Origin: CAKZNE01 sp002695025
GTDB lineage: Bacteria; Bacteroidota; Bacteroidia; Flavobacteriales; Schleiferiaceae
DNA: 64,000 bases
Assembly: GCA_913043285.1 (NCBI GenBank)
Contig: CAJWML010000013.1
Coordinates: forward strand, 1 to 64,000
Reading direction: 5' to 3'
Below the pieces are notes generated by a model. The model was not told where the DNA came from. It made no database searches and saw only the letters and a program-made list of their open reading frames with translations. Shown in pieces: positions 55,368 through 64,000 of the stretch; the stretch's first letter is position 1, and the number at the start of each line of letters is the position of its first letter. The translations under genes were made by a program, and so were the position numbers.

Positions 55368-56408
55368 ATGGGCTTGAAGGGTTTTACATATTCCGGAACA
55401 GCATGGATGCCTTTGGTCATCATGCTGTTCCTCTATGCCTGCAGTCGTGAAACTGAAGGCCCGGAGAAACCGGTGCCCGATTTACTGACCATTCCACCGG
55501 GTTTTCCGGAAATGCCATTTCCGAAGGATAATGAATTGACCGTGCAGCGATGGCAGCTTGGGAAAAAATTGTTTTATGACCCTGTGCTTTCGGTAGATGG
55601 AACGCTAAGTTGCGCCAGCTGTCATCAGGCTTCTCTGGCCTTTGCTGATGATAAGGCTTTCAGTCCAGGAGTTATGAGCCGGCCGGGGGTACGAAATGCG
55701 CCATCATTGGCTAATGTAGGCTACCATCCGTACTACCTGAGGGAAGGAAGCGTGCCCACCCTGGAGATGCAGGTGTTGGTTCCCATACAGGAGCAGAATG
55801 AATTTGCCCATGATATTCTGACCATTGCTAAAGTGCTGAAGGAAGACAGCGTGTATGTGAAAATGAGCCGGGAAGCCTATAAGCGGGAACCGGATCCTTA
55901 TGTAATTACCCGTGCACTCAGTACTTTCCAGCGAACCCTGGTAAGTGGCAACAGCCCTTTTGATCAGTTCTATTACCAGGGAAACCAGGCAGCATTGAGC
56001 GAGTCGGCCCGGAGAGGTATGACTCTTTTCTTTAGTGAGCGTACACAATGCTCCTCCTGCCATGGGGGTTTTAATTTTACGGATTACAGCTTCCGGAATA
56101 ATGGACTGGAAAGGAAATATAACGATCCCGGGCGAATGCGTTTTACAGGCAAATCAGAAGATGAAGCGCTTTTCAAGGTTCCCTCCCTGCGCAATGTTGA
56201 ATTAACGGCTCCTTATATGCATAACGGAAGTCTTCATACCCTGCAGGAGGTGGTTGATCATTATAATTCAGGGGGCAAGGCTCATCCAAACCAAAGCAGC
56301 CTGGTAAGGCCTCTCGGACTTAATGAAGCGGAAAAAACGGATCTGGTTATATTCCTGAAAAGTCTTACCGATAAAGAGTTTGTGTCAAACCCTCTGTTTA
56401 AACCCTAA
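55368..56408 (+). CDS. Second diheme cytochrome-c-peroxidase-family lipoprotein
   Basis: The product is 346 residues with lipobox LYAC (Cys25). Haem sites are Cys82-Cys85-His86 (CASCH) and Cys228-Cys231-His232 (CSSCH), in the order of its neighbour: LGKKLFYDPVLSVDGTLSCASC, YYLREGSVPTLEMQV, FKVPSLRNVELTAPYMHNGSLHTLQEVVDHY. It begins three bases after the first peroxidase, so the two are probably one operon with the MbnP-like gene. Having two paralogues suggests one acts on MbnP and the other as an electron partner or peroxidase. Which is which cannot be told. Confidence 0.87.
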   Translation: MGLKGFTYSGTAWMPLVIMLFLYACSRETEGPEKPVPDLLTIPPGFPEMPFPKDNELTVQRWQLGKKLFYDPVLSVDGTLSCASCHQASLAFADDKAFSPGVMSRPGVRNAPSLANVGYHPYYLREGSVPTLEMQVLVPIQEQNEFAHDILTIAKVLKEDSVYVKMSREAYKREPDPYVITRALSTFQRTLVSGNSPFDQFYYQGNQAALSESARRGMTLFFSERTQCSSCHGGFNFTDYSFRNNGLERKYNDPGRMRFTGKSEDEALFKVPSLRNVELTAPYMHNGSLHTLQEVVDHYNSGGKAHPNQSSLVRPLGLNEAEKTDLVIFLKSLTDKEFVSNPLFKP

Positions 56409-56504
56409 AACAGAAAAATAGCATATACCCGATATTTTTCTTTTTCTTAATAGAATTGGTCCAGGGTCCATGTAATCCAGGTGAATGTACCATGGCAGTG
56501 CCTT

Positions 56505-57992
56505 CTAGTGTTTTACTACTTTAAAGGTTTGTTGGTGGTTTCTTTCATTTGCTATTTGCAGGAAGTAAACCCCTGCAGGTCCTTCCATATCTATAGTGAA
56601 TGTATCGCTGTTTTTGAAGGTATAATGCCTGACCAGACTACCGTTTATTGTTTTCAGGCTTACGTTCAGCAGAGGGTATTTGTGACCCAGTTGTACCTCC
56701 AGTACGCCTGAAGTAGGGTTGGGGTAGGCTTGGATGTTTTGGATAAAGGCCGTTTCCTTTACCGAAACGCCATTATCTACCGTATATATCCGGACGTGTC
56801 CGGCCTCGTTTCCACCACCGTCATTCTGTATGGCACCGATGGCTACTGTATTGGCATCAGGCATGGATACAGCATACCCGGACTGGTCATTGGCAGCCTC
56901 ACCGTCTATATCCGAACCGGAGCGCACCCAATCGGTACCATTCCAGTTGTAGATACGTACATGTCCTGACTGAGAACCGTTATCATCATTTAAAGAGGCA
57001 CCGATAGCAATGGTATTGGCATCGCCCATGCTAGCCGAAACTCCCGATTTGTCTCCCTGAGCTTCACCATCAATATCACTGCCTTTTTGTGTCCATGCAG
57101 TACCATCCCAGGTAAATATTCGTACGTGTCCGGCATCCGGAGCTACGCCATCATTATCAGTAGTGCCAATGGCAATGGTATTGGCATCCGGCATGCTAAT
57201 AGAGTTCCCGGATTGATCTCCGCCTGTTTCTCCTACAATGTTATTTCCCTTTTGCGCCCACGCGGTGCCATCCCAGGTAAAGATGCGCACATGACCTGCG
57301 TTTGAGGAACCTCCCTGCGAAGCAATAGCCACGGTATTCACATCCGGCATGCAAACCCTGATTCCTGAAAGAGTAGCAATACCATCATGAATATCCAGGC
57401 CTCTTTGAGTCCAGGCAGTGCCATCCCAGTCAAAAATTCTAACCAGGCCGGTCCAGATACCATTTGCCGCATTCCAGGGTGCTCCTACAGCCACCGTGTT
57501 GGCAGTGGGCATGCTTACAGAACTCCCGAAAAGATCGCCAAAGGTTTGAGTAGGCACATCACCATCAATATCGCTCCCTTTTTGTGACCATACAGTACCA
57601 TTCCATTCAAAAACACGTACATGACCGGCTACGGTACCATTGCCATCATTTTCAGGGGCGCCAACCGCTACGGTATTGGCGTCAGGCATGCTTACGGAGC
57701 TGCCGAACAAGTCACCGGCTGCTTCCCCATCCAGGTCTGCTCCTTTTTGTGTCCAGGAGCTGCCAGACCATTCGTATATTCTCACCTGCCCGGCATTTCC
57801 ACCATTCCCATCATTTTTTGGTGCACCTATAGCCACCGTATTGGCATCGGGCATACTTACAGCAGAACCGGAGCGGTCACCTGAGGTTTCTCCATCAATA
57901 TCCACTCCTTTTTGTGTTTGTGCTTTTGCACCCATGCCCACGATGGAGAAGCTGAACGAAAGGACGAGGGTGGTGATTTTTCTGGTAATCAT
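56505..57992 (-). CDS. Seven-bladed FG-GAP-like propeller protein with T9SS type A tail
   Basis: The product is 495 residues with a signal peptide ending in AKAQ. Seven repeats of about 55 residues follow: each has the phrase GDxSGxxVSMPDANTVAIGAPxNDGNG, then GHVRIFxWDGTAWTQKGxDIDGE. This gives a seven-bladed beta-propeller like FG-GAP or integrin-type proteins. The Asp-Gly-rich loops could bind calcium. The C-terminal 75 residues (IQAYPNPTSGVLEVQ to TFKVVKH) form a type A sorting domain. It is a monocistronic surface protein, its partner unknown. The very even repeats point to recent expansion. Confidence 0.8.
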   Translation of the reverse strand: MITRKITTLVLSFSFSIVGMGAKAQTQKGVDIDGETSGDRSGSAVSMPDANTVAIGAPKNDGNGGNAGQVRIYEWSGSSWTQKGADLDGEAAGDLFGSSVSMPDANTVAVGAPENDGNGTVAGHVRVFEWNGTVWSQKGSDIDGDVPTQTFGDLFGSSVSMPTANTVAVGAPWNAANGIWTGLVRIFDWDGTAWTQRGLDIHDGIATLSGIRVCMPDVNTVAIASQGGSSNAGHVRIFTWDGTAWAQKGNNIVGETGGDQSGNSISMPDANTIAIGTTDNDGVAPDAGHVRIFTWDGTAWTQKGSDIDGEAQGDKSGVSASMGDANTIAIGASLNDDNGSQSGHVRIYNWNGTDWVRSGSDIDGEAANDQSGYAVSMPDANTVAIGAIQNDGGGNEAGHVRIYTVDNGVSVKETAFIQNIQAYPNPTSGVLEVQLGHKYPLLNVSLKTINGSLVRHYTFKNSDTFTIDMEGPAGVYFLQIANERNHQQTFKVVKH

Positions 57993-58018
57993 GGCAGATA
58001 TCTTTGAAAAGTGATGGT

Positions 58019-59125
58019 TTATTTAAAGTGTTTGTCTTTGTACTCGGATACATGGTAGGACAGAAAAGTGTCAAGCGCTTTTTTTACACCTTCATGGTAT
58101 TTTTCAGCATCGGCTCTTATCAGCGCTGTGTTTTCCACCGCAATATTATCAGCGCGGTACATCATCCCAAAAGCAGTCTCGGTACCTATAAAATCACGGT
58201 CGGTTTTAGCGTAGGCTTCAATTTTTTCACTTCCAAGTACATCGTTAACCAGAAGGTCGTCCTTTAAAATTCCAGTATATACTCCCAGTGGGGAGCCGCC
58301 TATTTTGTTGCGCCCTTGTACAAAATCAATAGAGGAGATACAGGTTACCCCTTTTTCTTTAGTGTTTCCGGTAAGGCCTAAACGGGTAGTGGTGGAGTTA
58401 TTGGACACCCGGCTTTCCACATGATCGTAGGCGGCCATGCGGAGGTTGGTATTGGCGGTAATTTTTGCTCCATTCCCCTGGTAGGGTTTTTTTACATCCA
58501 GGAACAATACGTACAAATCCACATTCACGATGGCCGCATCGTTTAACTCCTGCGAAAGGCGGGGATAGCTGGCTATTTCATCACTACGGTCTGTAGTACC
58601 CATAAAACTGAGCATCCCTTCGCGTTTTATTTTACCGCTATTATCAAACCCTTTTACAAAGAATACTGCATTGGAGGGGTAAACAGTTACTATTCCCGGA
58701 GCCTCTGAAAGGCTCATTTCCATACCTTCCAAACGTTGGTAGTCTTTGTAATAATTGGTATTGGCTGCGGTATCTCCTTTAAGAATATTAAAACCCTGTG
58801 CTTTCAGGTCCTGTATAAACTTTTGATAAGCTTCATCGGTAAGCTGCTGAAGTGTAGCTGCGGGAATATCCAGTCCTACGGCTAAAGAAGCTTTGGTGTT
58901 GCCGGACAGCATTTGGTTGGCAAAGCCACCTTTGGTTGTGGTGGTTTTAAGGTTGTAGAGTTGAAAGTTTACCGAGAATCCGGCAATATAAATGTCTTTA
59001 CTCTTAAATTTTTTGGCTCCGTTCAACCCTATGGTTTTGGGTTTAAACTCTCCCAGGTTTTGCGCGTAAAGCGCTGTCGAAAAAAACACCAGTAATACCG
59101 CTGCCTTAATTCTTTTAATTGCCAT
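58019..59125 (-). CDS. Exported protein of unknown function
   Basis: The product is 368 residues with a signal peptide ending in ALYAQ. The body is alpha/beta, with repeated short strands (GLDIPAATLQQLTDEAYQKF, DLYVLFLDVKKPYQG, ANTNLRMAAYDHVESRV), and no motif I recognise. No sorting tail, lipobox or membrane helix beyond the signal was seen, so it probably stays in the periplasm. The gene lies next to the two-component genes in the same direction, with 93 bases between, but a link in function is not clear. Confidence 0.65.
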   Translation of the reverse strand: MAIKRIKAAVLLVFFSTALYAQNLGEFKPKTIGLNGAKKFKSKDIYIAGFSVNFQLYNLKTTTTKGGFANQMLSGNTKASLAVGLDIPAATLQQLTDEAYQKFIQDLKAQGFNILKGDTAANTNYYKDYQRLEGMEMSLSEAPGIVTVYPSNAVFFVKGFDNSGKIKREGMLSFMGTTDRSDEIASYPRLSQELNDAAIVNVDLYVLFLDVKKPYQGNGAKITANTNLRMAAYDHVESRVSNNSTTTRLGLTGNTKEKGVTCISSIDFVQGRNKIGGSPLGVYTGILKDDLLVNDVLGSEKIEAYAKTDRDFIGTETAFGMMYRADNIAVENTALIRADAEKYHEGVKKALDTFLSYHVSEYKDKHFK

Positions 59126-59218
59126 AACTCACCACATTTTGCAGGCAAAGGTGGCTTTATCAGACAAGGCGGATTTCAGTAAATTAACGGGAAATGTCTA
59201 CGTAATTTTACGTAAAAG

Positions 59219-61006
59219 CTATACCGGAATTTTGATGTAGGCTGTGGTTCCCTTACCGGTTTCGCTTTCCAGTGAGAGTTTACCCTTAATCATATCGATG
59301 CGGCTTTGGAGGCTGTTCAGGCCCATGCCTTTTGTTACGCTTTGGCTATCGAAACCAATGCCATTGTCTTCGTAGGTAATAGTGAGTACGTGATCCTTTT
59401 GTAACAGGAGCAGGCTTATATGACTGGCTTTGCTGTGTTTCACTGAATTGTTGAGCAGTTCCTGGCAAATGCGGTAAATACTGGTTTCCACCCGGTCTTC
59501 CGGGCGCTTTTCTATGCCTATAGCGTTAAAATCAAAGGTGATATGATGCGCCATAAGCGTTCTTTCCAGCAGTGTTTCCAGGGCTTTTTCCAGGCCAAAT
59601 TCTTTTAAGGTAAGCGGCATCATCTGGTAAGCCATATTGCGTATTTCTGAGGCCATACCTGATAAGGCTTTTTCAATATCCTTAAGATTGCCAGGATGTT
59701 CGCTTAAGGTAGCTGTCTGTACCTGATGCTTAATGGTGGTGATCTCCTGCACAATACCATCATGCAGGTCTTTGGCTATCCGGTTACGCTCCGCTTCTTC
59801 AGCCTCCAATACTTTGTTTAAAGCCAACTCGTTTTGTTGCTTTAGCAAAAGTTGTGTTTTATGCCGGTTGGTGCTTCTAATAATGAAGATCACCAATATA
59901 AGTGCTGCCAAACCGAAGGTTAAAACTGCTACGTACAGGTATTTCTCCTTTTTCTCCCGCACAATAAGGAGTTTTTGGTGCTCTATCTGCGCCTCTTTTT
60001 TCTCTGTTTCGTATTTGGTGGTAACCTCCTCTACATCTTTTAGCTTTTGCACATTGTAAAGGCTGTCGTGCAGGGCGTTGAACCGTTTAAGACTCTTGTA
60101 AGCTTCTTCAAAATTGTTCAGGGCTTCATAATTGGCCATAATTTGTTCGTAGTTGTATTGCTGGATGTCTACAAACTTAATTTTGCGGGCCAGGGCATTG
60201 CTTTTCTCAAAATAGGTATTGGAGAGCTCGTGCTGTTTGGTAGCCAGGTATAACTCGCCCAAAGCGGTGTAATTAAGCATCAGGGCAAAATCGTCTGTAA
60301 GTTTTTCACGAACTGCGAGGGCTTGTTTCAGGTAGCGTTCTGCCTCCTGGTAATCTTTAATGAGCAATTGGTTGTAGCCGATAAACTCCAGTGCATACCC
60401 AATGCCTACAGAATCATCTCGCTGGATCTGCAGATTAAGGGATTTGTGGAAAAGCTCGTTCGCTGTTTTATAATCTCCTTCATCACGGTACACTACACCG
60501 CTTTCGTTATAGATGCGTGCAATGCCTTCCAGGTCGTTTTCCTTTTTATATAGCGCCAAAGCTTTTTCGTAAAACTCCAAAGCTCTTTCGGGTTGTCGCA
60601 GCTTGCGGTACAATCGGGCCATATCATCGTATAATGCGCCCAGTTTCTTACTGTCGTTACCATCTTTCAGGTACTCATGTGCTTTGTAATAGTAGGCAGA
60701 AGCACTGTCTATATTGCCCTTTTTACCATAGGAGAGACCAATGAAGCGAAGAAAATGGCCCATTTGAGCCTGGTCATTATGTTCGGTGGCTAGTTGATAT
60801 CCATAGCGGGCCAGTTCAATGGTTTCATCAAAGCGGGTGGTGTAGAGCTGTTGTATAGTTTTCTCCAGTATTTCGACCTTCCGCTTATAATCCTCTTGTA
60901 TTTCCACCTGTTGCAGAACACTGTCTGCAACAGGGCTATGCTGTGCTGCAACGTAAAATCCCTGTAGTACGTAAAACAATAAAACCCAAAACCTCATATT
61001 ATACAA
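59219..61006 (-). CDS. TPR-sensor histidine kinase, NarL/DesK type
   Basis: The product is 595 residues with a signal peptide (FYVAAQ). A TPR array (about 40-320) serves as the sensor, with an AYYYKAHEYLK-type helix pair in each repeat. A single membrane helix follows at about 355-375 (YLYVAVLTFGLAALILVIFI), then a HisKA_3 dimerisation helix with the phospho-His in AKDLHDGIVQEIT, and an HATPase domain with the N box (ICQELLNNSVKHSK) and YEDNGIGFD, GKGTTAYI. It should phosphorylate the response regulator encoded just upstream, whose gene overlaps it by eight bases. The signal is unknown. Confidence 0.9.
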   Translation of the reverse strand: MYNMRFWVLLFYVLQGFYVAAQHSPVADSVLQQVEIQEDYKRKVEILEKTIQQLYTTRFDETIELARYGYQLATEHNDQAQMGHFLRFIGLSYGKKGNIDSASAYYYKAHEYLKDGNDSKKLGALYDDMARLYRKLRQPERALEFYEKALALYKKENDLEGIARIYNESGVVYRDEGDYKTANELFHKSLNLQIQRDDSVGIGYALEFIGYNQLLIKDYQEAERYLKQALAVREKLTDDFALMLNYTALGELYLATKQHELSNTYFEKSNALARKIKFVDIQQYNYEQIMANYEALNNFEEAYKSLKRFNALHDSLYNVQKLKDVEEVTTKYETEKKEAQIEHQKLLIVREKKEKYLYVAVLTFGLAALILVIFIIRSTNRHKTQLLLKQQNELALNKVLEAEEAERNRIAKDLHDGIVQEITTIKHQVQTATLSEHPGNLKDIEKALSGMASEIRNMAYQMMPLTLKEFGLEKALETLLERTLMAHHITFDFNAIGIEKRPEDRVETSIYRICQELLNNSVKHSKASHISLLLLQKDHVLTITYEDNGIGFDSQSVTKGMGLNSLQSRIDMIKGKLSLESETGKGTTAYIKIPV

Positions 61007-61631
61007 CCTTATTCTTGATGGCCAGGCTGATTAACTTACCCACCGTACCGACGTCAAATTTTTGCATGATATTGGTTTTATGGGTTTCAATAGTACGGAT
61101 ACTTAGGAAGAGTTTTCCGGCAATTTCTTTTGGGGATAAACCTTCGCAGAGCAGGCCCAGTACTTCCGATTCTCTTTCAGAAAGAGGTTCTGAAAGCGTA
61201 AAAAATCCTGTGGGTTGGTGTATGCCACTCAGAATTTTCAATACCTCTTTAGAATAGTAAACTTCTCCTGCTGGCGATTCTATAGCTTCGGAAAGTTCCT
61301 GCAAGGAGCAGTCTTTGTTCAAATACCCGGAGGCGCCTTTTTTGATGCAATCTTCAATGATGAATTTTTCATTCAGCATAGATAGCATGTAGCACAAAAC
61401 AGCAGGGTAGTTTTTTTTGATTTCCACCAGTGTTTTGCGGCCATCCCAACCAGGCATTTCCAAATCTAAAAAGACGATGTGGGGAATTTGGATGGCACAA
61501 TGCTTAAAAAGGTCTTGTCCGTTTTTGAAAATAGTAACCTGGGCAACCAGGCTTATTTGCTTTAACAAAGAGGCAATGCCCTGTGCCACAATATTATGAT
61601 CGTCTGCAATGTAAACGTTTACTCCTTGCAT
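60999..61631 (-). CDS. NarL/LuxR-type response regulator
   Basis: The product is 210 residues. The receiver domain spans 1-120 with the acidic pair ADDH at 9-12 and the phospho-Asp near 55 (FLDLEMPGWDG), and the Lys of NKD near 105. The LuxR-type HTH follows at about 145-205 (LSERESEVLGLLCEGLSPKEIAGKLFLSIRTIETHKTNIMQKF). It pairs with the histidine kinase whose gene overlaps its 3' end, a coupled two-component system. Confidence 0.93.
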   Translation of the reverse strand: MQGVNVYIADDHNIVAQGIASLLKQISLVAQVTIFKNGQDLFKHCAIQIPHIVFLDLEMPGWDGRKTLVEIKKNYPAVLCYMLSMLNEKFIIEDCIKKGASGYLNKDCSLQELSEAIESPAGEVYYSKEVLKILSGIHQPTGFFTLSEPLSERESEVLGLLCEGLSPKEIAGKLFLSIRTIETHKTNIMQKFDVGTVGKLISLAIKNKVV

Positions 61632-61854
61632 TTTTCAGCTTGATAGTAATGGTTGCCTCGTAGATGGGGTATTAACACCGATCTCAAATTTAGGTAAAAC
61701 ATTACCTCCTGCGGAATACGTGTTATGTAGGATATACACAGGTCTGGTTTTTAAAATTTACAGGTTCAAGAAAGCGTGTGCGCGGATGCGAGTAGTGGCT
61801 GGTTTGGAGTTTAAAACTCTTTAATCCGGCATTGGATTGGATGGCTGACAGTAG

Positions 61855-62826
61855 CTATTCTTGCGTCTGCATTTGGTGAAAAAAGAACTTTATCACTTCA
61901 AAATTCACGTCTGAAGTGGTCCAGTGACCTACGTCTTCATACGTTTTGAACGTGGGGTTTATGTGGTTCTTCAGGTATATTTCCTGACACTTTAGATATC
62001 TCTCCTGGGTATCGTCTCCGAGATTTTTATTGATGATTTGGCGTTCCTGTTCGCTGTAAGCGTCATCGAATTGAACAGCATCGTTTTGGTCCAGCTGACC
62101 CATGTATATGAATTGGGGTATGTGCTTAAAGGCCTCCTTGTCAAAATTTTGACCGAATAAAGTGGTGAAGTCCTTGGTGCCCAGTGGATAGTTTAAGTCC
62201 ACACCATTAATTTGAGGTTGAGGAAGTATAAGTTCACCATTAAAACCTCCTATAGCCAAGGCCTGTATGGCTTCAGGGTGTATGAATGAAAAGCGGTTGG
62301 TAAAGGTGGCGGAAGCTGAAAAGCCATTCATGAAGATTTTGGTGTTGGTGGGAATGCCCATATCCTCTAATAGGCTTTGGGCATCTTCTATCATAGCCAG
62401 TAATTGAAGGTCCAGACGCTGTAATTCCGGTGAGGTTTCTGTTATTGCATCTCTGTCCAGGGCATGTGTATAGAGTAAAGGGCGGCTTTCCGGTCTGGGA
62501 AAAATGGGCACGAGAAAAGGGATTTTCAACATCGTTGAAATGTTATTTCCTACGGAACTGACTGAGGCCAGGTCCATGGCGTACTGGGTGTGTACCTGGA
62601 CGCTGTCTGAAGTTTTTCCGGTATTGTTGGGTTCTACCAGCAGAAATGTTTTTTGATGTAGAGGTGTTTCCCGGGGAATGAAGAGGATATAGTCCCAGTA
62701 AAATCCTTTTTCTGTATTTTTTTGAATCAGGAGGAGGCTATCCCGGATGAAGGCTTCTGTGCTTGTAGATTGTGCATGGAAAAGAAAGGGTAGCGTGGTG
62801 GTAATAAGGAAGAGTACGGTGCGCAT
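61855..62826 (-). CDS. Exported alpha/beta-hydrolase-like protein
   Basis: The start ATG 62826 (MRTVLFLITTTLPFLFHAQ) gives a signal peptide; the frame is open to 63009 without one. The product is 323 residues. The likely catalytic set is the Ser of GFSAS (FMNGFSASATFTNRF), the Asp of MGQLDQND, and the His of VGHWTT near the end, in the order of an alpha/beta hydrolase. It is close to the PHB-depolymerase or feruloyl-esterase-like type, but the substrate is unclear. It stands alone, divergent from the DUF481 gene. Confidence 0.7.
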   Translation of the reverse strand: MRTVLFLITTTLPFLFHAQSTSTEAFIRDSLLLIQKNTEKGFYWDYILFIPRETPLHQKTFLLVEPNNTGKTSDSVQVHTQYAMDLASVSSVGNNISTMLKIPFLVPIFPRPESRPLLYTHALDRDAITETSPELQRLDLQLLAMIEDAQSLLEDMGIPTNTKIFMNGFSASATFTNRFSFIHPEAIQALAIGGFNGELILPQPQINGVDLNYPLGTKDFTTLFGQNFDKEAFKHIPQFIYMGQLDQNDAVQFDDAYSEQERQIINKNLGDDTQERYLKCQEIYLKNHINPTFKTYEDVGHWTTSDVNFEVIKFFFHQMQTQE

Positions 62827-63095
62827 TTTTATTTGGATATTCCTTTGAGCAAATATCCGTCTTTTCCCACAAGTTTTGGAGAATGATGGGGCAGATGAGC
62901 ACCTATAGATCTTAGGTGCCTTATCAGTCAAAAACCCTCTCCAGGAAGCTTTTTTGGGTTCAAGGCGAGGAGTAATATCGCTCCATAAGGCAATTACATA
63001 TTCACACATTTTGGAGAGGTTTCTAAATCCTTCCTCAAAACCTTAAAGCTTTCTGGTTTACTCTGTTTATTTTTGGCAAAAATCAGATTTCCACC

Positions 63096-63848
63096 ATGTG
63101 GAAAACGCTTTTATTTTTTCTGCTGTTTACCCCGGTATTCCTTACCGCCCAGATCGTTAATATAGAATCTCTGCGCATAAAGTCTGACTCTTCAGGTTTT
63201 TCCGGGCAGGAGATTTTTGGCTTTCGGATTACCCGAAATACCACGCGCTTGTATGAACTCAATAACAACCTGGCTTTACAGTACCGCAGATCGCGGCATA
63301 CTCTTCTTTTTTTAAGTAATATAAACCTTACGTACACCGAGGCTACGGATTTTGAACGCAACGGCTTTTTTCACGGGCGTTATAATTATACCCGAAATAG
63401 CTGGCTTACCTATGAATATTTTAACCAGTACCAGATTGATATTCCGTTGCGGATAGAGGAGCGGATCCTCACTGGGCTGGGGCCTCGTTTCACCCTGTAT
63501 AAAAAGGAAAAGAAAAAACAGATAGTGCTAGGAACCCTGGCTATGTATGAATATGATAAGGAGTTGGATACCAGTGTTGTTCACCGTGATTTCAGGATGA
63601 GCAGCTATTTGTCGGTGGCATTTACCGGTAAGCGCTATGGTTTTACAACCCTCCTGTATTATCAGCCGCGTTTGGACCGTTGGGTGGATTACCGGATGTC
63701 CGGGCAACTGCAATTGCGTATTGATGTGTGGAAAGGTTTTGCCATTACCACTACGGCTTCCTTAAATTACGATGCCTACCCCGTGGTTGATCCTGCCATT
63801 CCTAAGCTCACCTATAAAGTGTCCAACGGGCTTAGTTATAGCTTTTAA
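63096..63848 (+). CDS. DUF481-family outer-membrane beta-barrel protein
   Basis: The product is 250 residues with a signal peptide ending in LTAQ. The rest has the alternating aromatic strands of an outer-membrane barrel (FGFRITRNTTRLYELNNNLALQYRRSR, SWLTYEYFNQYQIDIPLRIEERILTGLGPRF, YGFTTLLYYQPRL), and ends in SYSF with the C-terminal Phe needed for barrel assembly. It fits DUF481 (salt-induced outer-membrane protein). The role is not known beyond that. Confidence 0.8.
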   Translation: MWKTLLFFLLFTPVFLTAQIVNIESLRIKSDSSGFSGQEIFGFRITRNTTRLYELNNNLALQYRRSRHTLLFLSNINLTYTEATDFERNGFFHGRYNYTRNSWLTYEYFNQYQIDIPLRIEERILTGLGPRFTLYKKEKKKQIVLGTLAMYEYDKELDTSVVHRDFRMSSYLSVAFTGKRYGFTTLLYYQPRLDRWVDYRMSGQLQLRIDVWKGFAITTTASLNYDAYPVVDPAIPKLTYKVSNGLSYSF

Positions 63849-63852
63849 AGTG

Positions 63853-64000
63853 CTATAACATGATCAGGTCCCGGGAGTTGATAATATCTTCCAACTCCGG
63901 GGGCAGTCCAAAAAAAGTATCCCGGAAACGGTCCAGTTCATCTTTGGTTTCTTCGGAAAGCAGTTCGGCAATGATCTCCATGGCTTTGCCGCTCAGCATA
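63853..64000 (-). CDS. 3' end of an unknown gene leaving the window
   Basis: On the minus strand the frame from the right edge (possible ATG at 63999) reads through AMEIIAELLSEETKDELDRF and FGLPPELEDIINSRDLIML to a TAG at 63855-63853. The composition and lack of stops support a real coding end. The start probably lies outside. It faces the DUF481 gene with four bases between the two stops. No family recognised. Confidence 0.55.
   Translation of the reverse strand, partial: MLSGKAMEIIAELLSEETKDELDRFRDTFFGLPPELEDIINSRDLIML

Noticed and set aside
1..64000. tRNA genes as integration targets for the island
   Set aside because: I found no cloverleaf or T-loop sequence (GGTTCRANYCC type) with matching arms near the integrase remnants.

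Overview
The window is a chromosomal stretch of a Bacteroidota bacterium, most likely a marine or gliding member of the Flavobacteriia/Cytophagia type. The evidence is internal: many proteins end in type IX secretion (T9SS) sorting domains of type A or type B, there is a SusC/SusD pair with its ECF sigma factor and FecR anti-sigma factor, proteins of the HYC_CC_PP and DUF6528 families are present, and two promoters match the Bacteroidota -7 box TAnnTTTG. I cannot name the species. I saw no rRNA, tRNA or CRISPR array.

Layout. 1-1400 is a graveyard: a 3' piece of a tyrosine recombinase, a two-domain HTH regulator broken by a frameshift and a stop, and a remnant of D-aminoacyl-tRNA deacylase (dtd). 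1615-16999 (+) holds five large secreted proteins that all carry lamin-tail (LTD)-like domains, plus one cytosolic helical protein. Among them are an EEP-type nuclease, a tandem pair of type B T9SS proteins with seven ICQGDS-type repeats each, and a 1513-residue protein with three OB-fold units. EEP, LTD and OB modules together are the parts list of extracellular nucleases, here spread over several genes.

28356-17114 (-) reads as one locus: ECF sigma, FecR, SusC with an STN domain, SusD, a YdcF/DUF218 lipoprotein, a PQQ-like beta-propeller with a T9SS tail, a GDPD lipoprotein and a DUF6528 propeller. The presence of GDPD suggests uptake and breakdown of a glycerophosphodiester-containing polymer or lipid head group rather than a plain glycan. 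Next to it, 33930-28510 (-) encodes an 1806-residue secreted protein built from 13 Asp-Ser/Tyr-rich repeat units. Diverging from it, 34157-41754 (+) encodes a LPGIPS-type tail protein, a 1079-residue protein ending in an intact-looking GDPD domain, and a 1065-residue LamG + degenerate GDPD + phosphodiester glycosidase fusion. An orphan ECF sigma factor follows.

42882-52498 is a defence island. It opens with a truncated XerC/D-like integrase joined to a 5'-truncated, frameshifted HEPN-type gene, and continues with a type I restriction-modification operon (hsdM, hsdS, hsdR) that carries two passengers between hsdS and hsdR: a PD-(D/E)XK nuclease and an AbiD/AbiF-family HEPN protein. The Abi gene is preceded by a short non-coding stretch ending in a strong terminator directly before its start codon, a layout expected for an AbiF-associated ncRNA.

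52751-56408 (+) looks like a metal, probably copper, handling operon: HYC_CC_PP protein, MbnP-like protein with a T9SS tail, and two diheme MbnH/cytochrome-c-peroxidase-like lipoproteins. The right end holds a seven-bladed FG-GAP-like T9SS protein, a secreted protein of unknown function, a TPR-type NarL-family histidine kinase with its response regulator, an alpha/beta hydrolase, a DUF481 outer-membrane protein and the 3' end of a gene leaving the window.
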